A DNA stretch of 64,000 nucleotides from Dehalococcoidia bacterium (GCA_029941115.1 JAPYRK010000001.1:101322-165321); one strand, 5' to 3'. Counted from the first letter of the stretch, positions 50,464-60,219 are shown. Notes: generated by a model from the sequence alone, not told the origin. Made by a program: numbers and translations.

Positions 50464-51600
50464 TTAAACTCTGCCTGAATCGAAGTCAAATATACCTCGG
50501 GCTATAGAAAGCCTTAAAATATCTGAAGCCCCTCCAACGAATCTTAATGATCTTACTCGACGATACATTTGTTCCAGTGCCTCACCCTCTATAAGAGCTT
50601 GCCCGCCCGCGAGTTGAACTGCTGTGTCCACGACTCTACCGATCGTCTCGGTACAGAGTACTTTAGTTGCGGCAGCTTCGTTAACGACGTCTTCACCAGA
50701 TTCTGCTAATCGGGCAGTCCTGTACAGTGCGGATCTTGCTGCATATAAATCTATTCGCATGTCCGCATAGCGAAGCCGTACTCCTTCTCTATCACTCAAT
50801 CGAGATCCAGATCTATGGGCCGCAGTTAATCGATCAGTTATGTGTCGAATAGTCCATATCCCCATTCCACAAGCTCCTGCTGAAATCTGTAACCGTTCCT
50901 CGCCTATGTTGGACATGGCATGTGGCATACCTTCACCAATGGCTCCTACGGTATGGCTACTCGGAATATGCACCTGCTGGAACCGTAGCTCTACGTGACT
51001 GCCACCCTCTAGAGACTTAAAGTCCCTGGTTATTTCAACACCTGGAAGATTTCTATCAATCAACACCATCGTCAGACCAGCTGCTAAGCCATCACCCTCT
51101 TCCACATTTACTAATGTTGCAAAAAAATCAGCCGTTGCTCCACCCGTGACAAATGATTTTGATCCTGTAACGACCAAATCATCCCCTTCTCGAATCGCAT
51201 ATGTTTGTTTCTCAGGAGCAGCAGCCCCCGAGACCTCAGTGAACGCAAACGACCAGCGCTTTTCTCCTTGTATCACGGGATCTAGATAGAGAGCTCTTAA
51301 CTCTCCGTCGAGGTTACGCAAAACACCAGGATCTGGGCCAAGCACAAATCTACCCGCCAAACTATTCGCTGCGCCCACCGCCTCACGCGCTATCGTAAGC
51401 GCCAGCGGTCCCGCGCCGGCGCCGCCAAACTCCTTGGGTTGAGTGAGTTGAAATACCCCATACTCCTTGGATTTAACTATCGCAGCCTTGCGACGATCGA
51501 GGTCGTTAGCGTCAGAACTTTCTAGCTCCTCAAGGTCAATTAGTAGTGACTCAACTCGCGACCTTAAGTCTTGCATCTCTGAACTTATAAACTCTGGCAT
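50464..51600 (-). CDS. Acyl-CoA dehydrogenase
   Basis: WSFAFTEVSGAAAPEKQTYAIREGDDLVVTGSKSFVTGGATADFF, AATKVLCTETIGRVVDTAVQLAGGQAL. Confidence 0.9.
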   Translation of the reverse strand: MPEFISSEMQDLRSRVESLLIDLEELESSDANDLDRRKAAIVKSKEYGVFQLTQPKEFGGAGAGPLALTIAREAVGAANSLAGRFVLGPDPGVLRNLDGELRALYLDPVIQGEKRWSFAFTEVSGAAAPEKQTYAIREGDDLVVTGSKSFVTGGATADFFATLVNVEEGDGLAAGLTMVLIDRNLPGVEITRDFKSLEGGSHVELRFQQVHIPSSHTVGAIGEGMPHAMSNIGEERLQISAGACGMGIWTIRHITDRLTAAHRSGSRLSDREGVRLRYADMRIDLYAARSALYRTARLAESGEDVVNEAAATKVLCTETIGRVVDTAVQLAGGQALIEGEALEQMYRRVRSLRFVGGASDILRLSIARGIFDFDSGRV

Positions 51601-51993
51601 TTCACCCCCTTTGTTTCTCGTATCTCTGGCATCCTTATAGCCTAAAACGCTTGTCTTAGATTACTACGACTTGCCTCCAGGCAAGTGACGGACGATTTTT
51701 TAAATTATTAACTCCTTCACATACTTCATCCGTGTTAATTTTCTCTCAAGTAGCCGCGAGTCTTGCATTGAATTTTAAAAAAAATAGCTAAATCTTCTTA
51801 ATTCGCACTTGCACGGCATAGCTTCTTTGCCGTATTTTGAAGTGGTCGGAAAACACTTTTAATAATTAGTTGTATTTCTTGACTAAGGGGCGGGGAAACT
51901 CCTGATTTTTTAAATAAATACAATCGATATTTTATTATCGAAGCCGTGGCTCATAGTGAGCGCGACACTAGTTTGCTCTTTAGGGGAATATAA

Positions 51994-53376
51994 ATTACTA
52001 CTCAATGGCCGACTAACCACCAAGATACCGCAAGAGATATTTGGGAACAGGCAACTGTTTTGCTGCAAAAAAATATAGGAAAACGACTCTGGACAACCTG
52101 GTTTGCTGATGTCCGCATCTCAGAGATAACGCTCACATCAATAATTATGGAAGCGTCACAGCTCGCCGTCGAAAGGATAAAGAAGCAATGGTTTGATGAA
52201 CTTGAATCAGCTATATCTGACGCCGGCGGCCATGGACTGCAAATTATCCTACGGGTGGCTGAGCCAAAGTCTTACGATGAAACCGACCCTGTTAAAAACG
52301 TTTCCGCTCTTGCACATGATCACCTTGGCGACATTGGCTTAAATCCCAGATTTACGTTTGAAACATTCGCTGAAGCCAACTGTAATTCCTTTGCACTAGG
52401 CCGAGCTAGAGAAGCCGCCGTAGGCAAAGCCATAGATTACAGTCCTCTACAAATTAGTGGTCCTGCTGGCATGGGGAAAACGCACCTCTTGCATGCAATT
52501 GGCGCCGAGCTCGTTAGGGCTGGTAAAAAAATAACAATTACCACGGCTGACGAATTCACTGCGGAATTTATTTCTGCAGTCACGGGTAAAGATGGTCAAA
52601 ATAAACGGGGTAAAATCTCGGATTTTCGAAATAAGTACAGAAAAGTCGATGCACTCCTAATCGACGGTTTGGACTTTTTTGACGGCTCTAAGCCTAAATC
52701 TGTCTTAGAGCTCGCCGAGGTTCTTAATGAGCTGAATACTCGATCAAAGCTAGTGGTTGTCACATCTAGAAAAAACCCACTTAGCTTAAAGGTGCATGAA
52801 GAGCTCAAAAATCGCATGCATGGCGGATTCACTGTCCGATTAGCCGAGCCAAAAGCCGACGACGGCGCGCTTATCGTGACGCATCTTGCTTCGGCTGTCG
52901 GTATAAAGAATATTTCAAAAGAGGCCGCCGCCACTCTCGCACGGCGGCGACAGCAGTCCGTTTCAAGGCTCGTTTCGGGAGTGAACGAGCTCGCTGTTTA
53001 CTTGGAAGTTACTAAGGTGAAACCTACCGTTGAGGCTGTTAATGCCGCGCTAGAGATAAGTGCTCATCCTGCACCCGAAGGCTTAATCGACGCGTCTATC
53101 GTCTCTCAAGTGATTTCGGAGTATTTCGATATTCCTTGGGATGAGATTACCTCTGGTCGTCAAACTCACGACCTCACCCGGGCTAAACATATGGCAATGT
53201 ACCTGCTCAGAACCGTGTGTGAATTACCTGTAAAGGAAACTGCGAGATTCGTGGGGCTTAAACACTATTCGAACGCGTCACGCGCAGAGAAAGACATTGC
53301 GCTCAAAATGAAATCAAGCCCTTCGCTGCGAGACTCTGTAGCCACTTTGATTGAAAAAATTAACGAAGCTGCTTAA
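51994..53376 (+). CDS. dnaA: Divergent chromosomal replication initiator DnaA (start revised to ATT, see findings)
   Basis: N-terminal TTQWPTNHQDTARDIWEQATVLLQKNIGKRLWTTWF (domain I); AAA+ GPAGMGKTHLLHAIG; C-terminal RAKHMAMYLLRTVCELPVKETARFVGLKHYSNASRAEKDI. Confidence 0.85.
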   Translation: MTTQWPTNHQDTARDIWEQATVLLQKNIGKRLWTTWFADVRISEITLTSIIMEASQLAVERIKKQWFDELESAISDAGGHGLQIILRVAEPKSYDETDPVKNVSALAHDHLGDIGLNPRFTFETFAEANCNSFALGRAREAAVGKAIDYSPLQISGPAGMGKTHLLHAIGAELVRAGKKITITTADEFTAEFISAVTGKDGQNKRGKISDFRNKYRKVDALLIDGLDFFDGSKPKSVLELAEVLNELNTRSKLVVVTSRKNPLSLKVHEELKNRMHGGFTVRLAEPKADDGALIVTHLASAVGIKNISKEAAATLARRRQQSVSRLVSGVNELAVYLEVTKVKPTVEAVNAALEISAHPAPEGLIDASIVSQVISEYFDIPWDEITSGRQTHDLTRAKHMAMYLLRTVCELPVKETARFVGLKHYSNASRAEKDIALKMKSSPSLRDSVATLIEKINEAA

Positions 53377-54005
53377 CTAGACGAATAAACGCCATTTCGC
53401 TTAATAAATTCCGCAACAGGACCGGATAAGTCCACCTCTTCGAGTGGATTTACGCCACTTTGCAGCCGTGCCCGCAAGTTAGTTGATGTCGTTGCAAGAG
53501 CCTCCATCTGCACAAAATCAAGCTTTTCGCGAATGTTTGGAATTAGTTTTAATAGCCTGTCATCCGGATCTATCCCCGCGCCTTCTCTATCGGCAATAGC
53601 CAGGCGAGCCTTTGCTATGATCCTCTCCGGCTGAACCCAATTACTCATATCTGCGAGAGAGTCAGCACCGATTACAAACCAAAAAACAGCCTCTGGCTGT
53701 CCGGCTTGCAATGCTTCTAGCGTTTCAAACGTATATGTAGGGCCAACTCTGTCAACCTCGATCCTTGACACCGTAGCCCAACTCAATTCGCTTATCGCCT
53801 CCTGTACCATTGCATATCTTAGCTCTGCTGAAGTTAGATCGACTCTGTCTTTCCTCCAGGGATTGCCCGCAGGTATAAATATCACCGAATCAAGATTCAG
53901 CTGTCGCCTCGCGGCACTCGCAAGCTCGAGATGAGCACAATGCGGAGGATCAAAAGTGCCGCCAAGTAGCCCGATACGATTTTTCATCTGCCTTACATAT
54001 CCCAC
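53373..54005 (-). CDS. nadD: Nicotinate-nucleotide adenylyltransferase
   Basis: IGLLGGTFDPPHCAHLELA, FVIGADSLADMSNW. Confidence 0.95.
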   Translation of the reverse strand: MGYVRQMKNRIGLLGGTFDPPHCAHLELASAARRQLNLDSVIFIPAGNPWRKDRVDLTSAELRYAMVQEAISELSWATVSRIEVDRVGPTYTFETLEALQAGQPEAVFWFVIGADSLADMSNWVQPERIIAKARLAIADREGAGIDPDDRLLKLIPNIREKLDFVQMEALATTSTNLRARLQSGVNPLEEVDLSGPVAEFIKRNGVYSSS

Positions 54006-55294
54006 ACAACAACCAATTCTCTGATTTTAACTCTGTCACCATCTTTAACCCCTGCCTTCCGCAATTCCCGTTCAACGCCAAGTCTCTTCATTCTGTCGAA
54101 AAACTCCGCGCGCGCCTCCTCTTGCTGAAGATCCAGAGTCAACGCCCACCATTCAGGAGTTTCTCCTGCCAATACTGTCGTTATGTCATCCTGTCTCACA
54201 ACTGAAAATCTTCGTCTCTCTGTGACTCGTGGCTTTAATATCGGCACACCCTCCGTTGTTAGTTGGGTATTTAGACGGACTTGCTCAAGCGCTTTGTTTG
54301 CTAAGTTATCTAGCCCCTCTCCACTTTGCCCAGATATCTGGTGGAATTCCCCGAATTCGGCTCTGATCTCTGCGTCCAGAAGTTCAACTTGAGCACCAGC
54401 ATCAAGATTATCTATTTTATTAAGAGCCAGAATTACGGGCTTTTTGTCAAGATTATGTCCCGAACTTGCCAGTTCTCCTTGAATTATTCGAATATCTTGG
54501 ACAGGATCTTCACGGCTCATATCCACCAGGTGAATTAACACTTTAGTTCGCTCGATGTGTCTTAAAAATTCATGCCCCAGGCCAACCCCCCGGCTAGCTC
54601 CCTCTATTAAGCCCGGCATATCTGCCGCAACAAACGAATCATACCCTAGATATACAACTCCTAGATTCGGCTCAAGTGTCGTAAATTCGTAGGCACCGAT
54701 TTTCGGATGTGCCTGCGACCACATTGAAAGTAGTGTTGATTTTCCTGCATTCGGTAGACCCACTAACCCTACGTCGGCCAGGAGTTTCAGCTCAATCTGT
54801 AAATGCTTTTGTTGCCCAACCATTCCCTTCTGGGCAAACATCGGGGTTTGTCGAGTCGATTTAGCAAATCTTTTATTCCCGCGCCCGCCGCGCCCGCCGC
54901 GGGCTGCGATGAAAACCATGCCGTCTTCATCTAAATCGGCAACTCTTTCACCGCTCTCAGCTATATCTTTAACAGGCACTCCTACTCGATACCTTCCCGT
55001 CACTAGCTCCCACACTATTGACCCTGTCGGGACATAAAATATGACATCGTTACCGGTAGCGCCGTGTCTCTGCTTCGTGCGCCCTTTAATCCCATCTGTC
55101 GCCTGAATTGTGCGCGTATTTGAGTATTCTTGCAAAGTACTTATGTTATCTACCGCAATAAAAATCACATCTCCGCCTCGCCCCCCGTCACCACCATCCG
55201 GCCCTCCTCGCGGAATGAACTTCTCTCGCCGAAAGGAAACAGCCCCATTCCCACCTGTGCCGCCATTCACTTCAAAATTCACCACATCTAACAT
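53993..55294 (-). CDS. obg: Obg/CgtA GTPase
   Basis: VNFEVNGGTGGNGAVSFRREKFIPRGGPDGGDGGRGGDV, GLPNAGKSTLLS, ADMPGLIEGA. Confidence 0.97.
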   Translation of the reverse strand: MLDVVNFEVNGGTGGNGAVSFRREKFIPRGGPDGGDGGRGGDVIFIAVDNISTLQEYSNTRTIQATDGIKGRTKQRHGATGNDVIFYVPTGSIVWELVTGRYRVGVPVKDIAESGERVADLDEDGMVFIAARGGRGGRGNKRFAKSTRQTPMFAQKGMVGQQKHLQIELKLLADVGLVGLPNAGKSTLLSMWSQAHPKIGAYEFTTLEPNLGVVYLGYDSFVAADMPGLIEGASRGVGLGHEFLRHIERTKVLIHLVDMSREDPVQDIRIIQGELASSGHNLDKKPVILALNKIDNLDAGAQVELLDAEIRAEFGEFHQISGQSGEGLDNLANKALEQVRLNTQLTTEGVPILKPRVTERRRFSVVRQDDITTVLAGETPEWWALTLDLQQEEARAEFFDRMKRLGVERELRKAGVKDGDRVKIRELVVVWDM

Positions 55295-55619
55295 GAAAAT
55301 TCCTATTTTATTTCTTTCTTTTTTCGTCGATGGTTCTTTTAGAGAATGATCGTGTGACTAGAAGTAAGTTATTTAATAGTAGTAGTAGGTGTAACGAATG
55401 TGTGAAAATATCGGTATAAATGCCTATTCCCATTCACTACAACCGGTTGTACGTTTAAGGCAACCAGAAAGATTTGTTAAAGGTATGTGCAAAAAAACTA
55501 AGAACTGACGGCACTGAGGGTAACTGAGTTGATTTCAGTGGGGCCCAAAAACAGTCGGTGAAAACATTCACAAATTTTTAAAACATAAACGGTGAATACG
55601 AACATAGAATTCATTGTGT

Positions 55620-56348
55620 TTAGTTGCGCAGTCGGTCAGGAAGTTCGATTCCATCAGGAGGTTTTCCTGTGAGTATCGATGCACGCGGAATGGGTGGGAA
55701 TAGAAAAGGGCGAAGTCGAGCATCCTCGTAAAAATCGAAACCAACACTTTCTGCCAACTCCTGGAGCGTTTCAGTGGATCGTAGAATAGGCTTGCTGACA
55801 TAGCGAGACAGAACAAAAGAGTTCCAGCGATCAAGTTTTTTATTACCACTCGGGCCAAATTCCCAAAGTAGAAACAAGCCGCCGGGAGCCAGTAATCGAT
55901 ACGCCTCGGAAAAAAGTTTTAATAAATCAGTTTTATCCAAGTGTTTAGCGATATAGCCACAAGTTATCAAAGTAAAAGTAGCGGTTTTTAGAGGAAGGTC
56001 GGTTGCTGTTGCTTGAAGAAGATGAGGATTTATTGTTATGTCAAACTTCCCCAATGGCTCATTTTGACGGCCAATCTTTAGAGCTGATGATGAAAAATCA
56101 ACCAATACCGGGGCGACAGAGCTACCGGTACGAAGGGACAGATGGCGCGCGAGTGCACCCGTTCCAGAGCCGATATCGAGATGTACTGTGTGTGTGGTTA
56201 GTGATAATTCTTCCGGCAATCTCACCAGAGGAGTTGACGTAGCCCAAAGGCCAAATGTGCCGAATAGGTGCCGAGCAAGAAACCCTTTAAGGCCGGCCGA
56301 GTCAAACCATGCGTCATACTGTCTTAGAAGGACGGACTGGTTACCCAT
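55620..56348 (-). CDS. SAM-dependent methyltransferase
   Basis: VHLDIGSGTGALARHLS, LLAPGGLFLLWEFGP. Confidence 0.82.
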   Translation of the reverse strand: MGNQSVLLRQYDAWFDSAGLKGFLARHLFGTFGLWATSTPLVRLPEELSLTTHTVHLDIGSGTGALARHLSLRTGSSVAPVLVDFSSSALKIGRQNEPLGKFDITINPHLLQATATDLPLKTATFTLITCGYIAKHLDKTDLLKLFSEAYRLLAPGGLFLLWEFGPSGNKKLDRWNSFVLSRYVSKPILRSTETLQELAESVGFDFYEDARLRPFLFPPIPRASILTGKPPDGIELPDRLRN

Positions 56349-56361
56349 ATAGACTTTTTAG

Positions 56362-56691
56362 TTAATTGGAAATCTGCGGAGGTGCAATTCGTTCAACAAA
56401 CACATTCATGACGCCGCCACAAATTTTATCTTCGCCTTCAGATGGTTCAGTCAGGTCGACAACTACTGTTCGGGCTTCACCATCAAGCATTGTTTCCATG
56501 GCGCTTTGCCAGACTTCTGCCTCACCGCAACCGCCTCCGATCGTTCCGGTGAATGTTCCATCCGGACGCAGAAGCATTACCGCCCCAGTCGATCGTGGGG
56601 TGGAACCAGTGGTTTCCGACACTGTCGCTAAAACGCGGGCCTCACCAGTAGTTTGAGATTTTATCAGTTCTTTAAAAATTTCCGTACTCAA
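56362..56691 (-). CDS. XdhC/CoxI N-terminal-domain-only protein
   Basis: ARVLATVSETTGSTPRSTGAVMLLRPDGTFTGTIGGGCGEAEVWQSA. Confidence 0.85.
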   Translation of the reverse strand: MSTEIFKELIKSQTTGEARVLATVSETTGSTPRSTGAVMLLRPDGTFTGTIGGGCGEAEVWQSAMETMLDGEARTVVVDLTEPSEGEDKICGGVMNVFVERIAPPQISN

Positions 56692-56748
56692 AGTAAATAA
56701 ACTTTCCTATATGAATATTTAAACAAGTGTACCATTAAAATATCGAGG

Positions 56749-57852
56749 TTAAATGTTGAACAAAATGTTTAAAATATCCCCATCATTGACCACATAATCC
56801 TTCCCCTCTGTCCTTGTTAAGCCACCTTGTCGAAGCGATGCAGCTGAGCCTTCATTTGCCTGATAATCGGAAAACGAGGTAACTTCTGCCCGAATAAAGC
56901 CCCTTTCTAGGTCACTGTGTATTTTTCCGGCTGCCTGAACTGCAGTGGTTCCTATGGGAATTGGCCAGGCTCGAACTTCATCCTCACCAGTAGTGAGGAA
57001 CGAGTGCATTCCGAGTAATGAGTATGCGGCGTTTAGTGCCTTATCCCGGGAAGATTCTTGAGGTAATCCCAAGTCTTCTCTAAAGGCTTCAGCCTCAGAT
57101 GGGTCAAGCTGACTGACTTCGTGTTCAATTTCGGCTGAAATTGCTGCTACGGCCGTGTAGTCATCATTTGATAAATCTTGATATTGATTTTCAATATCAA
57201 CGGTTTGACTTACGTCGGATTCATTTATGTTGATAAGTATTAATAATGGTCTGTCCGTAACAAATCGATAGCCCTGTAACTCCCTCTCCTCATCACCCGT
57301 TCGCGCGAAGGACCGGAGAGCGTTTCCTGCTTCGAGGTGTTCACGCATTCGAGCTAATAGTGCCGCATGCCGTTCCGCATTCACTCGTTCACTGGCTTTC
57401 ATTGAGCGAGTTTCCACCTCTATCCTATCCAGGCGGCGCTCGATTAGCCCGATGTCAGCCACTGTTAGCTCTAGGTCTAATGTCTCAATATCTCGTTTCG
57501 CGTCGACCCCATCATTAGGTAGGGGTACTCGCTCATCCTCGAATGCCCGAACTATGTAAACAAGTGCATCGGATAGCGCTAGTTGATCTATAAATCTTGC
57601 TAGACCTCGGCCAGTGCCACCAGAGTCAATAAATGCCGCACCGGGGTAATCGATACATTTCATTTCTGCCGGTATAATCCGATTTGGGTTATCTATTTGC
57701 GCTAGAATTTGGAGTCGCTGGTCTGGAACTTTCAAAATGCCTATATTGGGATCGCCGCCACTGTATCCGCCAGTTTCAGCATTTTGCCCTGTGATGGCAT
57801 TAAAAAAAGTTGTTTTGCCTGAGAGTGGTAATCCTAATATAGCTAGTTCCAT
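56749..57852 (-). CDS. ychF: YchF/OLA1-type GTPase
   Basis: ILGLPLSGKTTFFNAITG, NIGILKVPDQRL, C-terminal TGS-like DVNDGDILNILFNI region. Confidence 0.9.
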   Translation of the reverse strand: MELAILGLPLSGKTTFFNAITGQNAETGGYSGGDPNIGILKVPDQRLQILAQIDNPNRIIPAEMKCIDYPGAAFIDSGGTGRGLARFIDQLALSDALVYIVRAFEDERVPLPNDGVDAKRDIETLDLELTVADIGLIERRLDRIEVETRSMKASERVNAERHAALLARMREHLEAGNALRSFARTGDEERELQGYRFVTDRPLLILININESDVSQTVDIENQYQDLSNDDYTAVAAISAEIEHEVSQLDPSEAEAFREDLGLPQESSRDKALNAAYSLLGMHSFLTTGEDEVRAWPIPIGTTAVQAAGKIHSDLERGFIRAEVTSFSDYQANEGSAASLRQGGLTRTEGKDYVVNDGDILNILFNI

Positions 57853-57909
57853 AATTACAAGTTTCTCACCCTAAGCGCGTATGATCGTCCTATTGACGAA
57901 AGGGATGTT

Positions 57910-58758
57910 TTGAAGCATAACAATGACACATTAGCGATAATGCAAGGCACCTTGGCCGCTCTCGAGGGTGGGGCTGGACTTTTTGTGTTTACGGTCACCG
58001 AGACGGGAGAGCTTTCGAATTTATCGCCTGGCAGCAAAGTTGCTTTTCGAAACGATGAAATGGAACAGCTCGGGTCATTGGGAGATTCAGAGTTGGATGG
58101 CTTGCTAGAGTCGTATGCTCGCTCAGGATTATCTCAGAGTAGAGGAAGTGACGCGAGGACTGTTTATATTAGCCGTGACTTACAAGGGGTACTGAGCCTG
58201 ACTAATCGTCGCAGCGAGGCACAAGAAAAGTCGGCTCGGGTGCTGGCACAGCTTTTTACTGGGTCACCAAGGCTGCTTATAGTAGGTGGAGGACATGTAG
58301 CGCTTGCTCTAGCGCGGGTAGGTGAAATCGTCGGATTTGAAATTGTCGTTACGGATGACAGAGATTCATTTGCTAATAAAGATAGATTTCCGATGGCCAC
58401 CTTGATAGACGTCGCCGAACCTTCAGATGCTATCCCGAGATTAATCGGGCAAGGAGAGACCTTCATTGTGCTTGTATCACGAGGTCATCGCTTAGACGAG
58501 GAAGGATTGCGCCAAGCACTTAAAACTAAGGCAGGCTACATAGGAATGATTGGCTCAAAGCGGAGAACAGAAACCGTATTGCGGCATATGGCAGAGGAGG
58601 GCGTTCGGCAAGAATTGCTGGATTCGGTGAGTACTCCGATTGGTTTAAATATAGGGGCTGAAACCCCAGAAGAAATTGCGGTTGCTATTGTTGCTGAAAT
58701 ACTCATGCTCCGCAATGGTGAATCTGGAAGCAGGATGTTAGATGTTAGAGGGAAATAG
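57910..58758 (+). CDS. XdhC-like protein with Rossmann domain
   Basis: PRLLIVGGGHVALALARVGEIVGFEIVVTDDRDSFAN, GYIGMIGSKRRTETVLRHM, PIGLNIGAETPEEIAVAIVAEIL. Confidence 0.88.
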   Translation: MKHNNDTLAIMQGTLAALEGGAGLFVFTVTETGELSNLSPGSKVAFRNDEMEQLGSLGDSELDGLLESYARSGLSQSRGSDARTVYISRDLQGVLSLTNRRSEAQEKSARVLAQLFTGSPRLLIVGGGHVALALARVGEIVGFEIVVTDDRDSFANKDRFPMATLIDVAEPSDAIPRLIGQGETFIVLVSRGHRLDEEGLRQALKTKAGYIGMIGSKRRTETVLRHMAEEGVRQELLDSVSTPIGLNIGAETPEEIAVAIVAEILMLRNGESGSRMLDVRGK

Positions 58759-58764
58759 AAAGAA

Positions 58765-59214
58765 ATGAGCCCATCGGATGGTCTGCATATCGTGCCAATA
58801 GGACACGTTGAGAATAAGTATGATGATGTCACCAAAGTTTCTTGGGGGAAGGTAAAGTCTTTTATCTTAATTAATGAAAAATTTGAAGAGGCTCTCAAGG
58901 GCTTGGCGGACTTCTCTCATATTCTTGTCCTTGGCTGGCTGCACCTTTTCCCAGATGACCTAAGAAATCGAACATCTGCGTTTCCTCGGGGTGACCCGAC
59001 ATTACCTGAATTGGGTAGCTTTGCTTTGCGCGGCGCACGTCCGAATCCACTTTCCGTGACCGTTTGTAAATTACTTAAAATAGAAAAGAATAAGATATTG
59101 GTCGAGGGATTAGATTTGGTTAATAATACGCCTGTGCTTGATATCAAGCCGTATATTCCTGAATATGATTCGAATTCCGCGGCAAGTTTGCCAGAGTGGG
59201 CCTACGAAAACTAG
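58765..59214 (+). CDS. trmO: TrmO/TsaA-type tRNA methyltransferase family protein
   Basis: IGHVENKYDD, FALRGARPNPLSVTVCKLL, LVNNTPVLDIKPYIPEYDS. Confidence 0.85.
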   Translation: MSPSDGLHIVPIGHVENKYDDVTKVSWGKVKSFILINEKFEEALKGLADFSHILVLGWLHLFPDDLRNRTSAFPRGDPTLPELGSFALRGARPNPLSVTVCKLLKIEKNKILVEGLDLVNNTPVLDIKPYIPEYDSNSAASLPEWAYEN

Positions 59215-59220
59215 GAATAT

Positions 59221-59511
59221 CTAGCTGGCGTCAGCTTGCGCTTTCAGTAGTTTCGCTAATCTACTCTTTCTGCGGGCTGCTGTGTTTTTGTGAATGATGT
59301 TTCGGCGGGCTGCCCGGTCTATTGCGGCCTGAGCGGCTTTAACTAATTCAGCACTATCAGGATCGCTGTTTTGGATCGCTATCCGAGCATCTCGGACACT
59401 ACTAGCTGCACGGGTTCGATAAGGCTTTAAGCGAGCGGTTCGCTTTTCCGTGGTTCTCCAGCGCTTCTTGATCGAGGGAGAGTATTTTTTGAAGGGATTA
59501 TTATCGGGCAT
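59221..59511 (-). CDS. rpsT: 30S ribosomal protein S20
   Basis: S20-like basic protein; AAIDRAARRNIIHKNTAARRKSRLAKLL. Confidence 0.92.
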   Translation of the reverse strand: MPDNNPFKKYSPSIKKRWRTTEKRTARLKPYRTRAASSVRDARIAIQNSDPDSAELVKAAQAAIDRAARRNIIHKNTAARRKSRLAKLLKAQADAS

Positions 59512-59598
59512 TATTGCCCTCCTAAAGGCTTAAGAAATCTGGATCCTAAGGTTACGCAGGAACTTCCGTTGGATCAAGGGATCTGTGAATTTTTTTTG

Positions 59599-60219
59599 TC
59601 AATCCATCCATTTTTTGGCTTGGGGCTCCCTTGGTACGTCATCGTCGATGTTTATCATATGCTTTGCTAGGGGTTTTAATCGGGCCATTAACTCATTGAC
59701 CAATTTTACCGTAACGCTTGACTCGAGTAGCGCTTCTTCCATCAGTTCCAGCCATCTTTCTGAATGAGCTGGGCCAATGACGAACGGGAAGTGTCTAATT
59801 CGCAGGCGCGGGTGTCCCCATATTTGTGAGTACACCGGTTCGCCACCGAGCCATTGTTCCATGAACAAAGATTGTTTAGCTTGACCGGCTTTTAGGTCTT
59901 CACCGAAGAGGTGGCCAATCAACTCGTCCGCAGAAGCACGGGTGTAAAATACTTCGACGAATTTTTGAACCACAGGTCTGCCGCCAATCGCTTGCAGGAG
60001 GCTTTGAGGTAGAGCGGTCTGCTCCGCGCTGGAGAGAGTTTTCCTACTATGCTCACTGAATCCGTCGCAGGCTATGAGTGGCAAGGAAGGGTATTTTTTA
60101 AATGTGACTGGATTTTGATCATGCAGTGAGCACCGCAGGTATTCGGCGGCATTTTTCGTGGCGATAGTTTTGGCATGTGTACATACTCCGCAGATACCGG
60201 GATCCGAGCTGACTGTCAT
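59599..60219 (-). CDS. Truncated haemoglobin (group II-like) with N-terminal Cys-rich domain
   Basis: C-terminal globin FFxx...SLFMEQWLGGEPVYSQIWGHPRLRIRHFPFVIGPAHSERWLELMEEAL; N-terminal CGVCTHAKTIATKNAAEYLRCSLHDQNPVTFKKYPSLPLIACDGF. Confidence 0.88.
   Translation of the reverse strand: MTVSSDPGICGVCTHAKTIATKNAAEYLRCSLHDQNPVTFKKYPSLPLIACDGFSEHSRKTLSSAEQTALPQSLLQAIGGRPVVQKFVEVFYTRASADELIGHLFGEDLKAGQAKQSLFMEQWLGGEPVYSQIWGHPRLRIRHFPFVIGPAHSERWLELMEEALLESSVTVKLVNELMARLKPLAKHMINIDDDVPREPQAKKWMD

Noticed and set aside
51669-51686. Hairpin ACTTGCCTCCAGGCAAGT as an intrinsic terminator
   Set aside because: The later T-run is offset by about 10 nt and no plus-strand gene ends there; kept only as part of the candidate origin region.
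55295-55619. Possible ncRNA or hidden gene in the obg-methyltransferase gap
   Set aside because: No recognisable RNA motif or conserved ORF; the ORF at 55568-55858 is antiparallel frame noise overlapping the methyltransferase.
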